From Paraburkholderia metrosideri (GTDB taxonomy: Bacteria > Pseudomonadota > Gammaproteobacteria > Burkholderiales > Burkholderiaceae), in assembly GCF_904848625.1 (NCBI RefSeq), contig NZ_CAJHCP010000005.1:496001-560000 (forward strand): a DNA stretch of 64,000 nt, in the 5' to 3' direction. Numbering within the stretch: position 1 is the first letter of the stretch; each line of letters begins with the position of its first letter. Position numbers and translations under genes: made by a program. This document shows positions 8,994 to 17,575 of the stretch, piece by piece. The notes below the pieces were generated by a model that ran no database searches, was not told the origin of the DNA, and saw only the letters and a list, made by a program, of their open reading frames with translations.

Positions 8994-10139
8994 TTACCAG
9001 CCGCGAAAACGTCGCCACTCCACGCTGGTTCCATCGGGCGAAACCGCGTGATATTCAGGGAACTGCGCGCCGGTGGCGCATGCATGATTCGGCAGAATGC
9101 GCAGCTTCATGCCAATTGGAAAGCGCTCGGCGATGTCGTCAATGTCACCGGCTTGCGCGCTTTGCGCCGCTGACGAAAGAATGCCGTGCTCCTGGTTTGC
9201 GCCGCTTACCCTGTAACCTGGCAGCAAGGTGCCGTTCAGCAAACACGGCTGGCCATAGCCGAAATCGTGCGCTTGCTTCGACGTGCCGCGGTCGCGGCTC
9301 ATTGCCATCCAGCCCGCGTCGAGAATCGCCCAGCCTTTTTCCGCCTGATGTCCTATCACGGTGGCGAGTACGCTGAGCGCGATATCGTCGAGCGAGCAGA
9401 CGCCGACGTTGTGCATGACCAGATCGAATAGAACATAGACGCCGGCCCGTACTTCAGTCACGCCCTCCAGTTGCGCGGCCGCGAGCGCGGTCGGCGTCGA
9501 GCCCACACTGACGGCGGGGCACGCGATGCCCGCATCGCGCAGCCGTTGCGCCGCGCGTACGCAGCCTGCGCGCTCCTGCTCCGCGAGCGCGGTGAGTGCT
9601 TCCGGCGTGTTCAATTCGTAGCTCGAACCTGCGTGCGTCATCACACCGCCGACCTTGACGCCGTTCTCATGCAGAATCCGGCCCACGTCGAGCAGCGTGT
9701 GCTGCTCGGGGGTGATGCCGGAGCGGTGGCCGTCCGTGTCCACCTCGATCCACACCTCGAAGGTTTCGCCGTGCTGATCGCCGAATGCAGCAATGGCCGA
9801 GGCCGCGGTTGGATTGTCCACCACCAGTTTCAGATCGCAACCCTGACGGCGCAGCGCCAGCGCTCTCGGCAACTTTGCCGGCACGATGCTGACCGCGTAC
9901 AGAATATCTTCGACGCCCGCGGCGAAGAACGCCTCCGCCTCCTTGAGCGTCGACACCGTAATGCCACGTGCGCCAGCGGCGATCTGCGCGCGCACCACGT
10001 CGATACATTTGGTGGTTTTCACATGCGGACGAAACGCGACACCCAGCGTGTTCATCTGCGCCTGCATTCGCGCGATGTTCTTCTGCATCCGCGCAATGTC
10101 GATCAACGCGGCAGGAGTTTCGATCTGTTCGAGTTTCAT
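8994..10139 (-). CDS. D-threonine aldolase-like PLP enzyme (DSD1/alanine-racemase fold)
   Basis: This 381-aa protein has the N-terminal TIM-barrel of fold-type III PLP enzymes and the C-terminal domain of D-threonine aldolase / D-3-hydroxyaspartate aldolase / D-serine dehydratase-like proteins. The PLP lysine is K41 in RPHVKTTK, and the metal-binding pair H352/C354 is visible in LPNHACAT. The family cleaves D-3-hydroxy amino acids to glycine and an aldehyde, or dehydrates D-serine; the exact substrate cannot be read. A HAD-family gene lies 27 bp upstream on the same strand, probably co-transcribed. Confidence 0.88.
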   Translation of the reverse strand: MKLEQIETPAALIDIARMQKNIARMQAQMNTLGVAFRPHVKTTKCIDVVRAQIAAGARGITVSTLKEAEAFFAAGVEDILYAVSIVPAKLPRALALRRQGCDLKLVVDNPTAASAIAAFGDQHGETFEVWIEVDTDGHRSGITPEQHTLLDVGRILHENGVKVGGVMTHAGSSYELNTPEALTALAEQERAGCVRAAQRLRDAGIACPAVSVGSTPTALAAAQLEGVTEVRAGVYVLFDLVMHNVGVCSLDDIALSVLATVIGHQAEKGWAILDAGWMAMSRDRGTSKQAHDFGYGQPCLLNGTLLPGYRVSGANQEHGILSSAAQSAQAGDIDDIAERFPIGMKLRILPNHACATGAQFPEYHAVSPDGTSVEWRRFRGW

Positions 10140-10166
10140 ACTTTCACCGGGATGAGTGGTTTGAGC

Positions 10167-10808
10167 TCACTGGCCGAAGCGACCCAGCCATGGGACCAGT
10201 TGGTCGAGCATAGGTGCCTCGATTTCGGGCTTTTGCGCACCCTCGACGAGCGGCAAACCGACGTGGTTATGCCAGTATGTGCGCAAGCCGACGGCAGCGG
10301 TGCCGAACATGTCATAACTGGAACCGGCAACAAATGCGGCCTGGTGAGCGGGTACGCCGAGTGTGTCGAGAGCGAGCTGGTAGGGCCGTGGGTCGGGTTT
10401 ATACACGCCGGCCTGTTCGGCGGTTACGATTGCGTCCCAGTGGATCGGGAAAAGCCTGGCCGCCTGCACGCCCAATCGCGTGGAACAGTTAGTGACGACC
10501 GCCAGTTTGCAATGTGGCGCAAGCGTCTGTAAGGCTTCGACTGCGCCCCGCCACGGCGTGAGTGTCAGCCAGTCCGCTTCGAGCGCATGGGCGGCGGAGT
10601 CCGGCAGACCGACTTCCACGGCGGCGTCGCGCACCAGTTGTTCATACGGAATGTAGCGGCCGCAGCCATACGTCAGACGCAAATAGGCGGCACGCCATGC
10701 GCGGCCCAACGGTTCGGACCCCGCGGCCTGATTCCACGATGTCCATGAATCGAGCAGGGCGGTCAGAAGATCGAATAGAACGGCTTTGGGGTACAGAGCG
10801 GAAGTCAT
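10167..10808 (-). CDS. HAD-superfamily hydrolase, haloacid-dehalogenase-like
   Basis: The 213-aa protein shows HAD motif I as FDLLTALLDS, motif II in VVTNCSTRLG, motif III lysine in YKPDPRPYQ, and motif IV as AGSSYDMFGTAAVGL. The second aspartate of phosphatase-type DxD is leucine here, and motif IV has the Ser-x-x-Asp arrangement of L-2-haloacid dehalogenases, so a dehalogenase-like chemistry is more likely than a phosphatase. It stands directly upstream of the D-threonine-aldolase-like gene. The natural substrate is unknown. Confidence 0.82.
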   Translation of the reverse strand: MTSALYPKAVLFDLLTALLDSWTSWNQAAGSEPLGRAWRAAYLRLTYGCGRYIPYEQLVRDAAVEVGLPDSAAHALEADWLTLTPWRGAVEALQTLAPHCKLAVVTNCSTRLGVQAARLFPIHWDAIVTAEQAGVYKPDPRPYQLALDTLGVPAHQAAFVAGSSYDMFGTAAVGLRTYWHNHVGLPLVEGAQKPEIEAPMLDQLVPWLGRFGQ

Positions 10809-10916
10809 GGCGGCTGTTTGACCTTAACCGGCTAGGAACGGTGCATTCATTATAAAGTTCGACCCGCGCAAGCAGGTTCAATTCGGCTAACTGATAGTTT
10901 CAGTCAAACTGAATGG

Positions 10917-10944
10917 GGTTCGCGGTTCGCGGTTCGCGGTTCGC
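10917..10944. repeat. Four perfect copies of the heptamer GGTTCGC
   Basis: Four back-to-back 7-bp units occupy 10917-10944, just beyond the 3' end of the LysR gene. Such a simple-sequence tract can change length by replication slippage. It lies outside any coding sequence, so no effect is obvious. Confidence 0.8.
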
Positions 10945-10959
10945 GTCTTCGCGATGGAT

Positions 10960-11865
10960 TCATCGCCGCCACGGCGGCACGGGTTTGAACCGGCTCTGGA
11001 GAAACTGCATGAAATGACGGGTGCGCGCCGGCACGCCGACTCTTTGGTGGGTGAGCGCCATCACATTGGCGTCGGGGGCTTTCCATCCCGGGAGCAGGCG
11101 CACGAGCTTTCCTCTGGCGATGTCGTCGGCCACGTCCCACTCGGAACGCAGGATCACCCCCCGGCCTTCGCAGGCCCACTGGCGGATCACGTCGCCGTCG
11201 TTGCAGCTCAGGTGCGCGGAGACGCGCACGCTGCGGCGCGTGCGGCCCTTACTGAACTGCCAGAGCGTCACGTCTTCGTTGTTCTCGCGCAGCACGATGC
11301 AGGGCAGTCTGCTTAATTCGTCGGGCGACTCAGGCATGCCCAGCCGTTTGAGCAGCGCGGGCGCGGCGCAGACGAAGCGCGCATTCGGCGCGATTGCATA
11401 GCCGACTCGATTCGATAGCGGCAACTCGCCGATATGCACGACAATGTCGAAGCGGTCCATCGTTTCGGTTAGCGGCTGATCGGACAGCGTCAGCGCCACA
11501 TCGATATCCGGGTTCTGCTGCTGGAAGTCGCCGATGACGGGTGCCAGATGGCGTCGTCCGAATCCGAGCGGCGCGTTGATCTTTAGCGTGCCGACCAGAC
11601 CGTTACGGCGCATCTGCAAGTCGTCGAACAGCGAATCGAACTGTTCGATCAGGTCGGCGCCGCGTTCGCATAACAGCGTGCCTTCATCGGTGAATTGCAG
11701 GCGGCGTGCCGTGCGGCTTACCAGTTGCGCGCCCAGTTTCTTCTCGAGTTGCTGAAGGCGCTGCGTGACAGCCGAGGGCGAAAGCCCCAGCTTTCGTGCG
11801 GCGGCGATCAGGCTGCCACTTTCACGGATGGTCAACAGAAAGCGGATATCGGCCGAATCGTTCAT
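10960..11865 (-). CDS. LysR-type transcriptional regulator
   Basis: A 301-aa LysR protein. The N-terminal helix-turn-helix is clear (GSLIAAARKLGLSPSAVTQRLQQLEKKLGAQLV, read in parts), followed by the effector-binding domain from about residue 90. Its closest relatives are the CrgA-like group that acts on neighbouring enzymes. It is on the same strand as, and upstream of, the HAD and D-threonine-aldolase-like genes, so it may regulate them or the divergent sulfotransferase-like gene; no operator was identified. Confidence 0.9.
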   Translation of the reverse strand: MNDSADIRFLLTIRESGSLIAAARKLGLSPSAVTQRLQQLEKKLGAQLVSRTARRLQFTDEGTLLCERGADLIEQFDSLFDDLQMRRNGLVGTLKINAPLGFGRRHLAPVIGDFQQQNPDIDVALTLSDQPLTETMDRFDIVVHIGELPLSNRVGYAIAPNARFVCAAPALLKRLGMPESPDELSRLPCIVLRENNEDVTLWQFSKGRTRRSVRVSAHLSCNDGDVIRQWACEGRGVILRSEWDVADDIARGKLVRLLPGWKAPDANVMALTHQRVGVPARTRHFMQFLQSRFKPVPPWRR

Positions 11866-12097
11866 GTCAGCAAGGTTCGAGTACGGAATCTGGCAGCATA
11901 ATGCGTTTGGATGCGCCGTTCCATGTTCACTGTGTTCGCATGGGTGAATACGTTCAGCGCGCGGAGGTAAAGTGTCGTGTCTTGTTCTGTCAGGCAGCCG
12001 ACAGCGTGGCCCGCTAAAGTACGCGCTTCTGTAGCGACGCGCAGCCCGCGTTTGTTTTCCATCGAATCGTTGTCGTTTTTATTTGAAGAGAAGTCCC

Positions 12098-13192
12098 ATG
12101 TCGTCGCCCCATTCCGCTAACGATCCGGCTAGCTCCGTCATTAGTACCACGCAAAAAAGTGCCGCCAAACAGGCGATATTTCTGCACACCGGTTGGCGTA
12201 GCGCGGGAACGTGGGTATGGTCGCGCCTGCGTGAACTCGAGACCGTGACCGGTTTTTACGAGCCGCTCAGCAATGTTCTCGCTGAACTGAGCCCCGCTGA
12301 TGTTGCCGCGTCGCGTCCCACGCTCACGTCGGGGCATCCGCCGCTCGACGCGCCATATTTCGATGAATATCGCCCGTTTCTTCAGGACGGCGCGCGTGGT
12401 GTGGCCGGATATCGCAAGCGCTTCAGTCTCGATCGTTTTACGCGCGAACCCGACGCGGAATTTCCGGCATTGCACGCGTACTTGCAAAATCTGTGCGCCC
12501 ATACCGTTGAGCGCGGCAGCGTGCCAGTCTTCAAATTTTGCCGTTCGTCAGGCCGCCTGCCCTGGCTCAAACACGTGTTTCCCGCTGCGATGCATGTCGG
12601 CGTGTTGCGCAATCCTGCGTCGCAGTTTGCTTCCGGGTGGTTACTCAGTCAGCAGTGGAGCAATCCGTTTTTTGTCGCCGCGCCATTTCGTGTGCTGGGT
12701 TTGAATCTGTCGGACCCGCTCGTGCGGCAGGTCATTAATGTTTGCGCTGTGAGCTTGCCGCCGCCGTCGTCGATGTCGGACGACGCTTATGCGATGGCTT
12801 GCGAGCAATACGCGCGCACGGCTGAAGGCAATAATGCGTATCGGGCGTTCGTTGCGTTGTGGATTCTCTGCGCGCTGCGCATGGCGGAAGGCGTTGACCT
12901 GCTGGTCGACATGGACAAGTTAGGGCAGTCGCGTGACTACGCGGCCGGCTTGTGCGCCGCATTTCAGGCGCAGAGCGGTTTGACGCCGGACTTAAGCAGC
13001 GCACGCGATCTGGTGGAAGAGACGCGGCGCAGTGCGCCGCGTATTGCCGGAATCGACGGACGCTCGATGCGCACCGTGCACTCGGCAGCACTTAAATTCC
13101 TGAAAGCTCAGGGCGGTCTCGATGCTGCTCTGGTCGACGTGGTGCGCGAAAAAATGGTGCTGGCCAACGAACTGACCGAGCCATGGCGTTAA
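12098..13192 (+). CDS. Sulfotransferase-like P-loop protein
   Basis: A 364-aa protein whose N-terminus carries a 5'-phosphosulfate-loop-like motif (FLHTGWRSAGTWVWSRL, about residues 30-46), as in PAPS-dependent sulfotransferases. A later GVLRNPASQFASGW resembles the 3'-phosphate-binding segment (RNPxxxxxS). A TTG five codons upstream is possible, but ATG at 12098 has a GAAGAGAAG ribosome site and is preferred. Substrate unknown. It is convergent with aroQ across a hairpin at 13202-13232. The fold assignment comes from motifs alone. Confidence 0.7.
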   Translation: MSSPHSANDPASSVISTTQKSAAKQAIFLHTGWRSAGTWVWSRLRELETVTGFYEPLSNVLAELSPADVAASRPTLTSGHPPLDAPYFDEYRPFLQDGARGVAGYRKRFSLDRFTREPDAEFPALHAYLQNLCAHTVERGSVPVFKFCRSSGRLPWLKHVFPAAMHVGVLRNPASQFASGWLLSQQWSNPFFVAAPFRVLGLNLSDPLVRQVINVCAVSLPPPSSMSDDAYAMACEQYARTAEGNNAYRAFVALWILCALRMAEGVDLLVDMDKLGQSRDYAAGLCAAFQAQSGLTPDLSSARDLVEETRRSAPRIAGIDGRSMRTVHSAALKFLKAQGGLDAALVDVVREKMVLANELTEPWR

Positions 13193-13201
13193 TCGCATAA
13201 C

Positions 13202-13232
13202 GCCGCGTCTGGCTGCATCAACCAGACGCGGC
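13202..13232. terminator. Hairpin between convergent sulfotransferase-like gene and aroQ
   Basis: An 11-bp perfect stem (GCCGCGTCTGG / CCAGACGCGGC) with a 9-base loop fills the gap between two convergent genes. There is no T-tract, so it may act as an attenuating or 3'-end-protecting structure rather than a classical intrinsic terminator. Confidence 0.6.
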
Positions 13233-13245
13233 AATCACGGCTTAT

Positions 13246-13683
13246 CTAGCTCGCCGCAGACACAGCGGCGCGCAATCCGAGCAGGTAACTATCGACCCCG
13301 AAGCCGCAAATCTGTCCTTTGACGATTTCCGCGAACACGGAAAGATGCCTGAATGCTTCCCGCGCGTGGATATTCGACATGTGAATCTCTACTACCGGCA
13401 CCGTCAGAATGGCGAGCGCGTCGCGAATGCCGTAGCTGTAGTGCGTCCATGCACCGGCATTGATCAGCACACCGTCTACGTTATCTGTGAAAGCCTGGTG
13501 GATGCGCTCACACATATCGGCTTCGCTATTGGTCTGAAAGCTTTCCACCTGCACGCCCAGCTCCTTGCCCAACGCCTGAAGTTTGCTGTCGATTTCAGCG
13601 AGCGTCACTGTGCCGTATTGCGCAGGGTCGCGCTTGCCGAACATGTTGTGGTTGATGCCGTGCAGCATCACGAAAGTTTTCAT
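13246..13683 (-). CDS. aroQ: Type II 3-dehydroquinate dehydratase, probably catabolic
   Basis: The 145-aa protein is a type II dehydroquinase, which interconverts 3-dehydroquinate and 3-dehydroshikimate. R18 and Y23 lie in FGKRDPAQYG, the asparagine in INAGAWTHYS and the histidine in EIHMSN. The canonical GPNLN near the start reads HGINHN, a divergence fitting a pathway-specific paralogue. It is the last gene of a likely operon with a Gfo/Idh/MocA dehydrogenase (45 bp upstream) and an MHS-type transporter, which suggests quinate/shikimate catabolism rather than biosynthesis. Confidence 0.9.
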   Translation of the reverse strand: MKTFVMLHGINHNMFGKRDPAQYGTVTLAEIDSKLQALGKELGVQVESFQTNSEADMCERIHQAFTDNVDGVLINAGAWTHYSYGIRDALAILTVPVVEIHMSNIHAREAFRHLSVFAEIVKGQICGFGVDSYLLGLRAAVSAAS

Positions 13684-13728
13684 TGAGTATCCTGGAAGAG
13701 TGAATTCGACGGCATTCGCCGCGCCGTG

Positions 13729-14817
13729 TTAATGGACAGCGGAATGAGCGAAGGAGTTCATTGCAACGGCTGGCGACGTATCGACAACCACGCCCGCGTT
13801 GGCGGCGTGCGCAATCGCCTCGGTAATCCGCAGGTTCTGCAAGCCGTCGCGCGCACTGACCAGCGGCGCGGTTTCGCCGCGAACCACTTGCCCGAAGTGC
13901 TCTAGCTGAAGCTTCAGCGGATCGTCGCGCGTCAGGTCGGCGACGCTCACGTCGAAAGGCTTCCACCACGAACGGTCTTCTGCTTTGCCATACGTTTTCA
14001 GGCGCATGGTTGGCACCGAGAGCGAGCCGAATGTCCCTGCAATCACGTAACAATCTTCATCCGGATACGACGGATACGCTTTGTTTTCCTGCGATGTCTG
14101 TTCCCAACTGCGCGCACTCGCTGCCGTATCGGACAGCATGAAGCTGCCCAATGCGCCGTTCGCAAAACGCAGGTTGATCGCCACGGTGTCTTCGACCGGA
14201 AAGCCACGCGTCGCATGGGATGAAAACGCCTGCACCGCGACGATGTCGCCGCACAACATCCGCAGGTTATGCACCTCGTGAATCATATTCAGCAGAATTG
14301 GGCCGCCGCCCGGTTTGCGCCGCCATTCGGCGCCCGAGAAGTACTCATCCGGTTTGAAGAAAACGGCGCTGCCCATCACCGCCACCAGTTTGCCGAGCTT
14401 GCCTTCGTCGATCAGTTGCCGCGCGCGCGCCATGATCGGGCTATGCGCGCGATGATGGCCGATCAGCAACGGCACGCCGCAACGCTCGACTTCCGCGACG
14501 AGTGTTTCCGCTTCGTCAACCGTCGATGCGATCGGCTTTTCGAGCAACGTCGGCACACCCGCCGCGAGACAGACCTGCGCGTGCTCCAGGTGCAACTGGT
14601 TCGGCGTGGCGAGAATCACGCCGTCAGGACGATCCCGTTCGAGCAACTCGTCGAGCGTCCGGTAAAGCGGGACGCCAGCCTCGGCAGCGAGCGCCCCGGC
14701 TGCCGCTGACGGGTCGACGATGGCCGATAACATGCACGTGCCGCTTTGCTGGGCGACAGCCATATGAGCGCGGCCGATATAGCCCGCACCGGCCACGGCG
14801 ATCCGGGTTCGATTCAT
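13729..14817 (-). CDS. Gfo/Idh/MocA-family NAD(P)-dependent dehydrogenase
   Basis: The 362-aa protein begins with a Rossmann fold (VAGAGYIGRAHM) and continues with the family's EKPIAS motif (lysine in LLEKPIAS) and the C-terminal domain containing GGGPILLNMIHEVHNLR. Such enzymes oxidise hydroxyl groups of sugars and cyclitols. Its place between an aromatic-acid/shikimate-type transporter and a dehydroquinase suggests that it oxidises quinate or shikimate to the dehydro form, but this is inferred from context; an inositol- or sugar-type substrate is possible. Confidence 0.88.
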   Translation of the reverse strand: MNRTRIAVAGAGYIGRAHMAVAQQSGTCMLSAIVDPSAAAGALAAEAGVPLYRTLDELLERDRPDGVILATPNQLHLEHAQVCLAAGVPTLLEKPIASTVDEAETLVAEVERCGVPLLIGHHRAHSPIMARARQLIDEGKLGKLVAVMGSAVFFKPDEYFSGAEWRRKPGGGPILLNMIHEVHNLRMLCGDIVAVQAFSSHATRGFPVEDTVAINLRFANGALGSFMLSDTAASARSWEQTSQENKAYPSYPDEDCYVIAGTFGSLSVPTMRLKTYGKAEDRSWWKPFDVSVADLTRDDPLKLQLEHFGQVVRGETAPLVSARDGLQNLRITEAIAHAANAGVVVDTSPAVAMNSFAHSAVH

Positions 14818-14879
14818 GAGGCGGTTCCTTCCTTTAAAGCCGCCCGTGTGGGCGGCACGGTGAGCGATGAAGTCGAACC

Positions 14880-16286
14880 TCAGGCGAGTACTTTTTTCGA
14901 CTCGGCCATGGTTTCGGCGCGTAGTGCGTCATAGCTGTGCTTGTCGATCGGAACCGCATTGGGTTCGCCGAGATCGCTCAGCTTCACGCGGAAGTTTTCG
15001 CGCGCAGTCCACGCCGTGATCGCCGACACGATGCAGATGGCGAATGTGATTGCACCGATGGTCATCGGAATGTTGTTCGATCCCGGGGGCGCCACGTAAG
15101 CGAACAGGGCGGGCAGCAGCGCGGTGATCGTCGTGCCGATGTTCTGACCGATCGCCATTGCCGAGACCCGTGAGCGGGTGGGGAACAGTTCCGGATAGAA
15201 GCTCGGGAAAATGGCGTTATAGCCTTGATAGATGATTCCCCACATGAGGACCGACATCACCATGGCGAGCGGCACGTTGCGGATGCTGATCGCGTACAGG
15301 TAGCCGAACGACAGCAGACCCGCGCCGAGCGCGCCGACCACAATCGGCAAGCGGCGGCCAATCCGGTCGGACAGATTGCCCACATACGGAATCACCAGCA
15401 CGGCGACGATGTTGCCGACCACCGGAATCCACAAATAGACGCTCTTCGAAAAGCCGATGCCGTATGACGCCTGCACCGCATAAGCCGCGCCGAAGATCGT
15501 GGCGACCACGGGGATCACGTTCATCAGTGAACAGAGAACCACGCGGATCATATCCTGCCAGTTATAACGGAACGCTTCGGCAATCGGCGACTTCGGCACG
15601 CCACCCGTTGAGTCTTCCTTCGCGAAGGCAGGGGTTTCTTCCACTTCACGACGAATGATGTAGCCGGCGATCAGCACCACCGAACTCAGCAGGAACGGAA
15701 TGCGCCAGCCCCACGAATTGAACGAGCTTTCGTCCATGTAGTAGGCGAGCGGCAGGAACACGGCGGCCGCGAGAATCTGGCCGGCCTGCACGCCTTGCAA
15801 CGTGAAGCTTGCGTAATAGCCGCGTCGTCCAAATGGCGCGTGTTCGAGAATCATCGAACTTGCGCCCGAGATTTCACCCGCCACCGCAAAGCCTTGAACC
15901 AGACGAAGTATCACCAGCAACAACGGCGCGAACATGCCGATGTTGTGATAGGTCGGCAGAAAACCGACGGCCATCGTCGAGAAGCCCATCAGGAACATGC
16001 ACACGAGCAACACGTTTTTACGGCCGTGCGTGTCGCCCCAATGACCGAGTACGACAGCGCCGATCGGCCGGGCGACATAACCGACACCATAGGTTGCGAG
16101 CGACGCGACGATCGCGATCTTCGGGTTGCCCGATGGAAAGAACAGTTGAGGAAAGATAAGGGCCGCGGCCTGCGCGTAGATGAAGAAATCGTAGTACTCG
16201 AGCGCTGAACCAATCCAGCCACTGGCGGTGGCCTTGCGAGCCTGCGAGCGATGCGCGTGCGCGTCCGGCGATGCGTTCGTTTCCAT
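14880..16286 (-). CDS. MHS-family major facilitator transporter, shikimate/quinate-like
   Basis: A 468-aa, 12-segment MFS transporter of the metabolite:H+ symporter group. Signatures: WIGSALEYYDFFIYAQAAALIF, GHWGDTHGRKNVL, RLVQGFAVAGEISGA and SDRIGRRLP. ATG at 16286 follows an AGGAG site and starts METNASPDA; the frame extends upstream but without support. It is probably a proton symporter for a carboxylic acid such as shikimate or quinate, judged from the adjacent dehydroquinase. It is the first gene of the operon and is divergent from a LysR gene. Confidence 0.88.
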   Translation of the reverse strand: METNASPDAHAHRSQARKATASGWIGSALEYYDFFIYAQAAALIFPQLFFPSGNPKIAIVASLATYGVGYVARPIGAVVLGHWGDTHGRKNVLLVCMFLMGFSTMAVGFLPTYHNIGMFAPLLLVILRLVQGFAVAGEISGASSMILEHAPFGRRGYYASFTLQGVQAGQILAAAVFLPLAYYMDESSFNSWGWRIPFLLSSVVLIAGYIIRREVEETPAFAKEDSTGGVPKSPIAEAFRYNWQDMIRVVLCSLMNVIPVVATIFGAAYAVQASYGIGFSKSVYLWIPVVGNIVAVLVIPYVGNLSDRIGRRLPIVVGALGAGLLSFGYLYAISIRNVPLAMVMSVLMWGIIYQGYNAIFPSFYPELFPTRSRVSAMAIGQNIGTTITALLPALFAYVAPPGSNNIPMTIGAITFAICIVSAITAWTARENFRVKLSDLGEPNAVPIDKHSYDALRAETMAESKKVLA

Positions 16287-16412
16287 ATCGTCTCCTGAAC
16301 AGAAATGTTTTTGATCAGCTTCTATGGCTGACTCATTGGGCGTCCTGAAAGCAGAACTATGCAAGCCAGGACTTTCCGGGACATGTCGCCCGTGGATCAC
16401 CCCTGGCAGATT

Positions 16413-16427
16413 TGCCGCAATGCGGCA
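16413..16427. promoter_or_regulatory. TGCCGC-N3-GCGGCA dyad, candidate LysR operator
   Basis: A perfect 6-bp inverted repeat with a 3-base centre lies in the 282-bp divergent region between the MFS operon (start 16286) and the LysR gene (start 16569). LysR regulators usually bind such dyads between divergent genes. Assignment is by position only. Confidence 0.5.
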
Positions 16428-16568
16428 TTGACCGGCTGGTCTCGACAGGTAGCACCGGGTTAACCAGTGATTGGGTATCCAGACTATTGCGTCGAAGTGG
16501 CTTTGGCTTGCCCGATCAATCCGTTACGGCTAGGGTAATGTGGTTCTGTCCCGACACAATGCGACCCG

Positions 16569-17525
16569 ATGGAAAATCAGAATGCGCTCACAGCCAATAA
16601 TGAATCTTTCCTGCGCGATCTTCAACTGTTCTGCAACATCGCGCGGCGGGGTAGTTTTGTCGGAGCATCGACGGAAATGGGCTTGTCGCCTTCGCATGTG
16701 AGCAAGCGCATTGCCATGCTGGAAGCGAGTCTCGGAGTGAAGCTGTTGCAACGGACCACGCGCCGCGTCAGCGTGACGAGCGACGGCGAAGCGGCTTTGC
16801 AGTGGGCGCAGAAAATACTCGACGATGTGCAAGGCATGGCCGATGCATTCGCCGATCGCCGTACGGAGTTGCGTGGCTTGCTGCGGATCAGCACCAGTTT
16901 GCGGCTCGGCCGCAAGCATGTGTCGCCGATTCTCGCGCTGCTGCGCGAGCGCCATCCGAATCTGGAAGTGTGGCTGGAGTTACTGGATCGCCGCGCCGAC
17001 CTGGTCGGCGAGAATTTCGACATCGACGTGCGCGTGGGCGAAGTGCAGGAGCCGCATCTGATCGCGCACAAGATGGTGGAGAGCGCGCGCATTCTGTGTG
17101 CATCGCCGGCCTATCTCGAACGGCGTGGCGCGCCGGTCGAACCTGGCGAGTTGCCGCAGCACGACTGCCTCGTGTTTCGTGGACGCGACGATCGCTTCGG
17201 GGTTTGGCGGCTGAGCGGACCGAACGGAGAAAAGAGCGTGAAGGTCACGGGCACGGTCGCATCGAATCTCAGCGACATCGTCGTGCAATGGGCGAAGGAC
17301 GGCTACGGCATCGTGATGGTGTCGATCTGGGACGTCGCCGAAAGCCTGCGCGCCGGTGAACTCGTGCGCGTGTTGCCGGACTACCAGCAGTCCGCCGATG
17401 TGTGGGCGGTGACGGCGGAGCGCCTTTCGTCGTCGGCGAAGATTCAGGTGTGTATCGAGTTCCTGAGAGAGCAGTTGACGAGCGGACCGTATGCGCTGGT
17501 GACGCGCGGGGTAGGCGGTTTTTAA
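16569..17525 (+). CDS. LysR-type transcriptional regulator
   Basis: A 318-aa LysR protein with helix-turn-helix GSFVGASTEMGLSPSHVSKRIAMLEASLGVKLL (read in parts) and a full effector domain. It is divergent from the transporter-dehydrogenase-dehydroquinase operon, so the most likely role is inducer-dependent control of that operon. A dyad at 16413-16427 lies between them. The 3' end is convergent with the low-complexity lipoprotein gene across a hairpin. Confidence 0.92.
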   Translation: MENQNALTANNESFLRDLQLFCNIARRGSFVGASTEMGLSPSHVSKRIAMLEASLGVKLLQRTTRRVSVTSDGEAALQWAQKILDDVQGMADAFADRRTELRGLLRISTSLRLGRKHVSPILALLRERHPNLEVWLELLDRRADLVGENFDIDVRVGEVQEPHLIAHKMVESARILCASPAYLERRGAPVEPGELPQHDCLVFRGRDDRFGVWRLSGPNGEKSVKVTGTVASNLSDIVVQWAKDGYGIVMVSIWDVAESLRAGELVRVLPDYQQSADVWAVTAERLSSSAKIQVCIEFLREQLTSGPYALVTRGVGGF

Positions 17526-17526
17526 C

Positions 17527-17551
17527 GCGGCGTGAAACCCCTTCACGCCGC
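17527..17551. terminator. Hairpin between convergent lysR and lipoprotein gene
   Basis: A perfect 10-bp stem (GCGGCGTGAA / TTCACGCCGC) with a 5-base loop lies two bases after the LysR stop codon. A run of five A on the minus-strand side gives T residues only on one flank, so termination may be stronger for minus-strand transcripts. Confidence 0.7.
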
Positions 17552-17575
17552 TTCATGCCGGGCTTCAGAGCCGCA

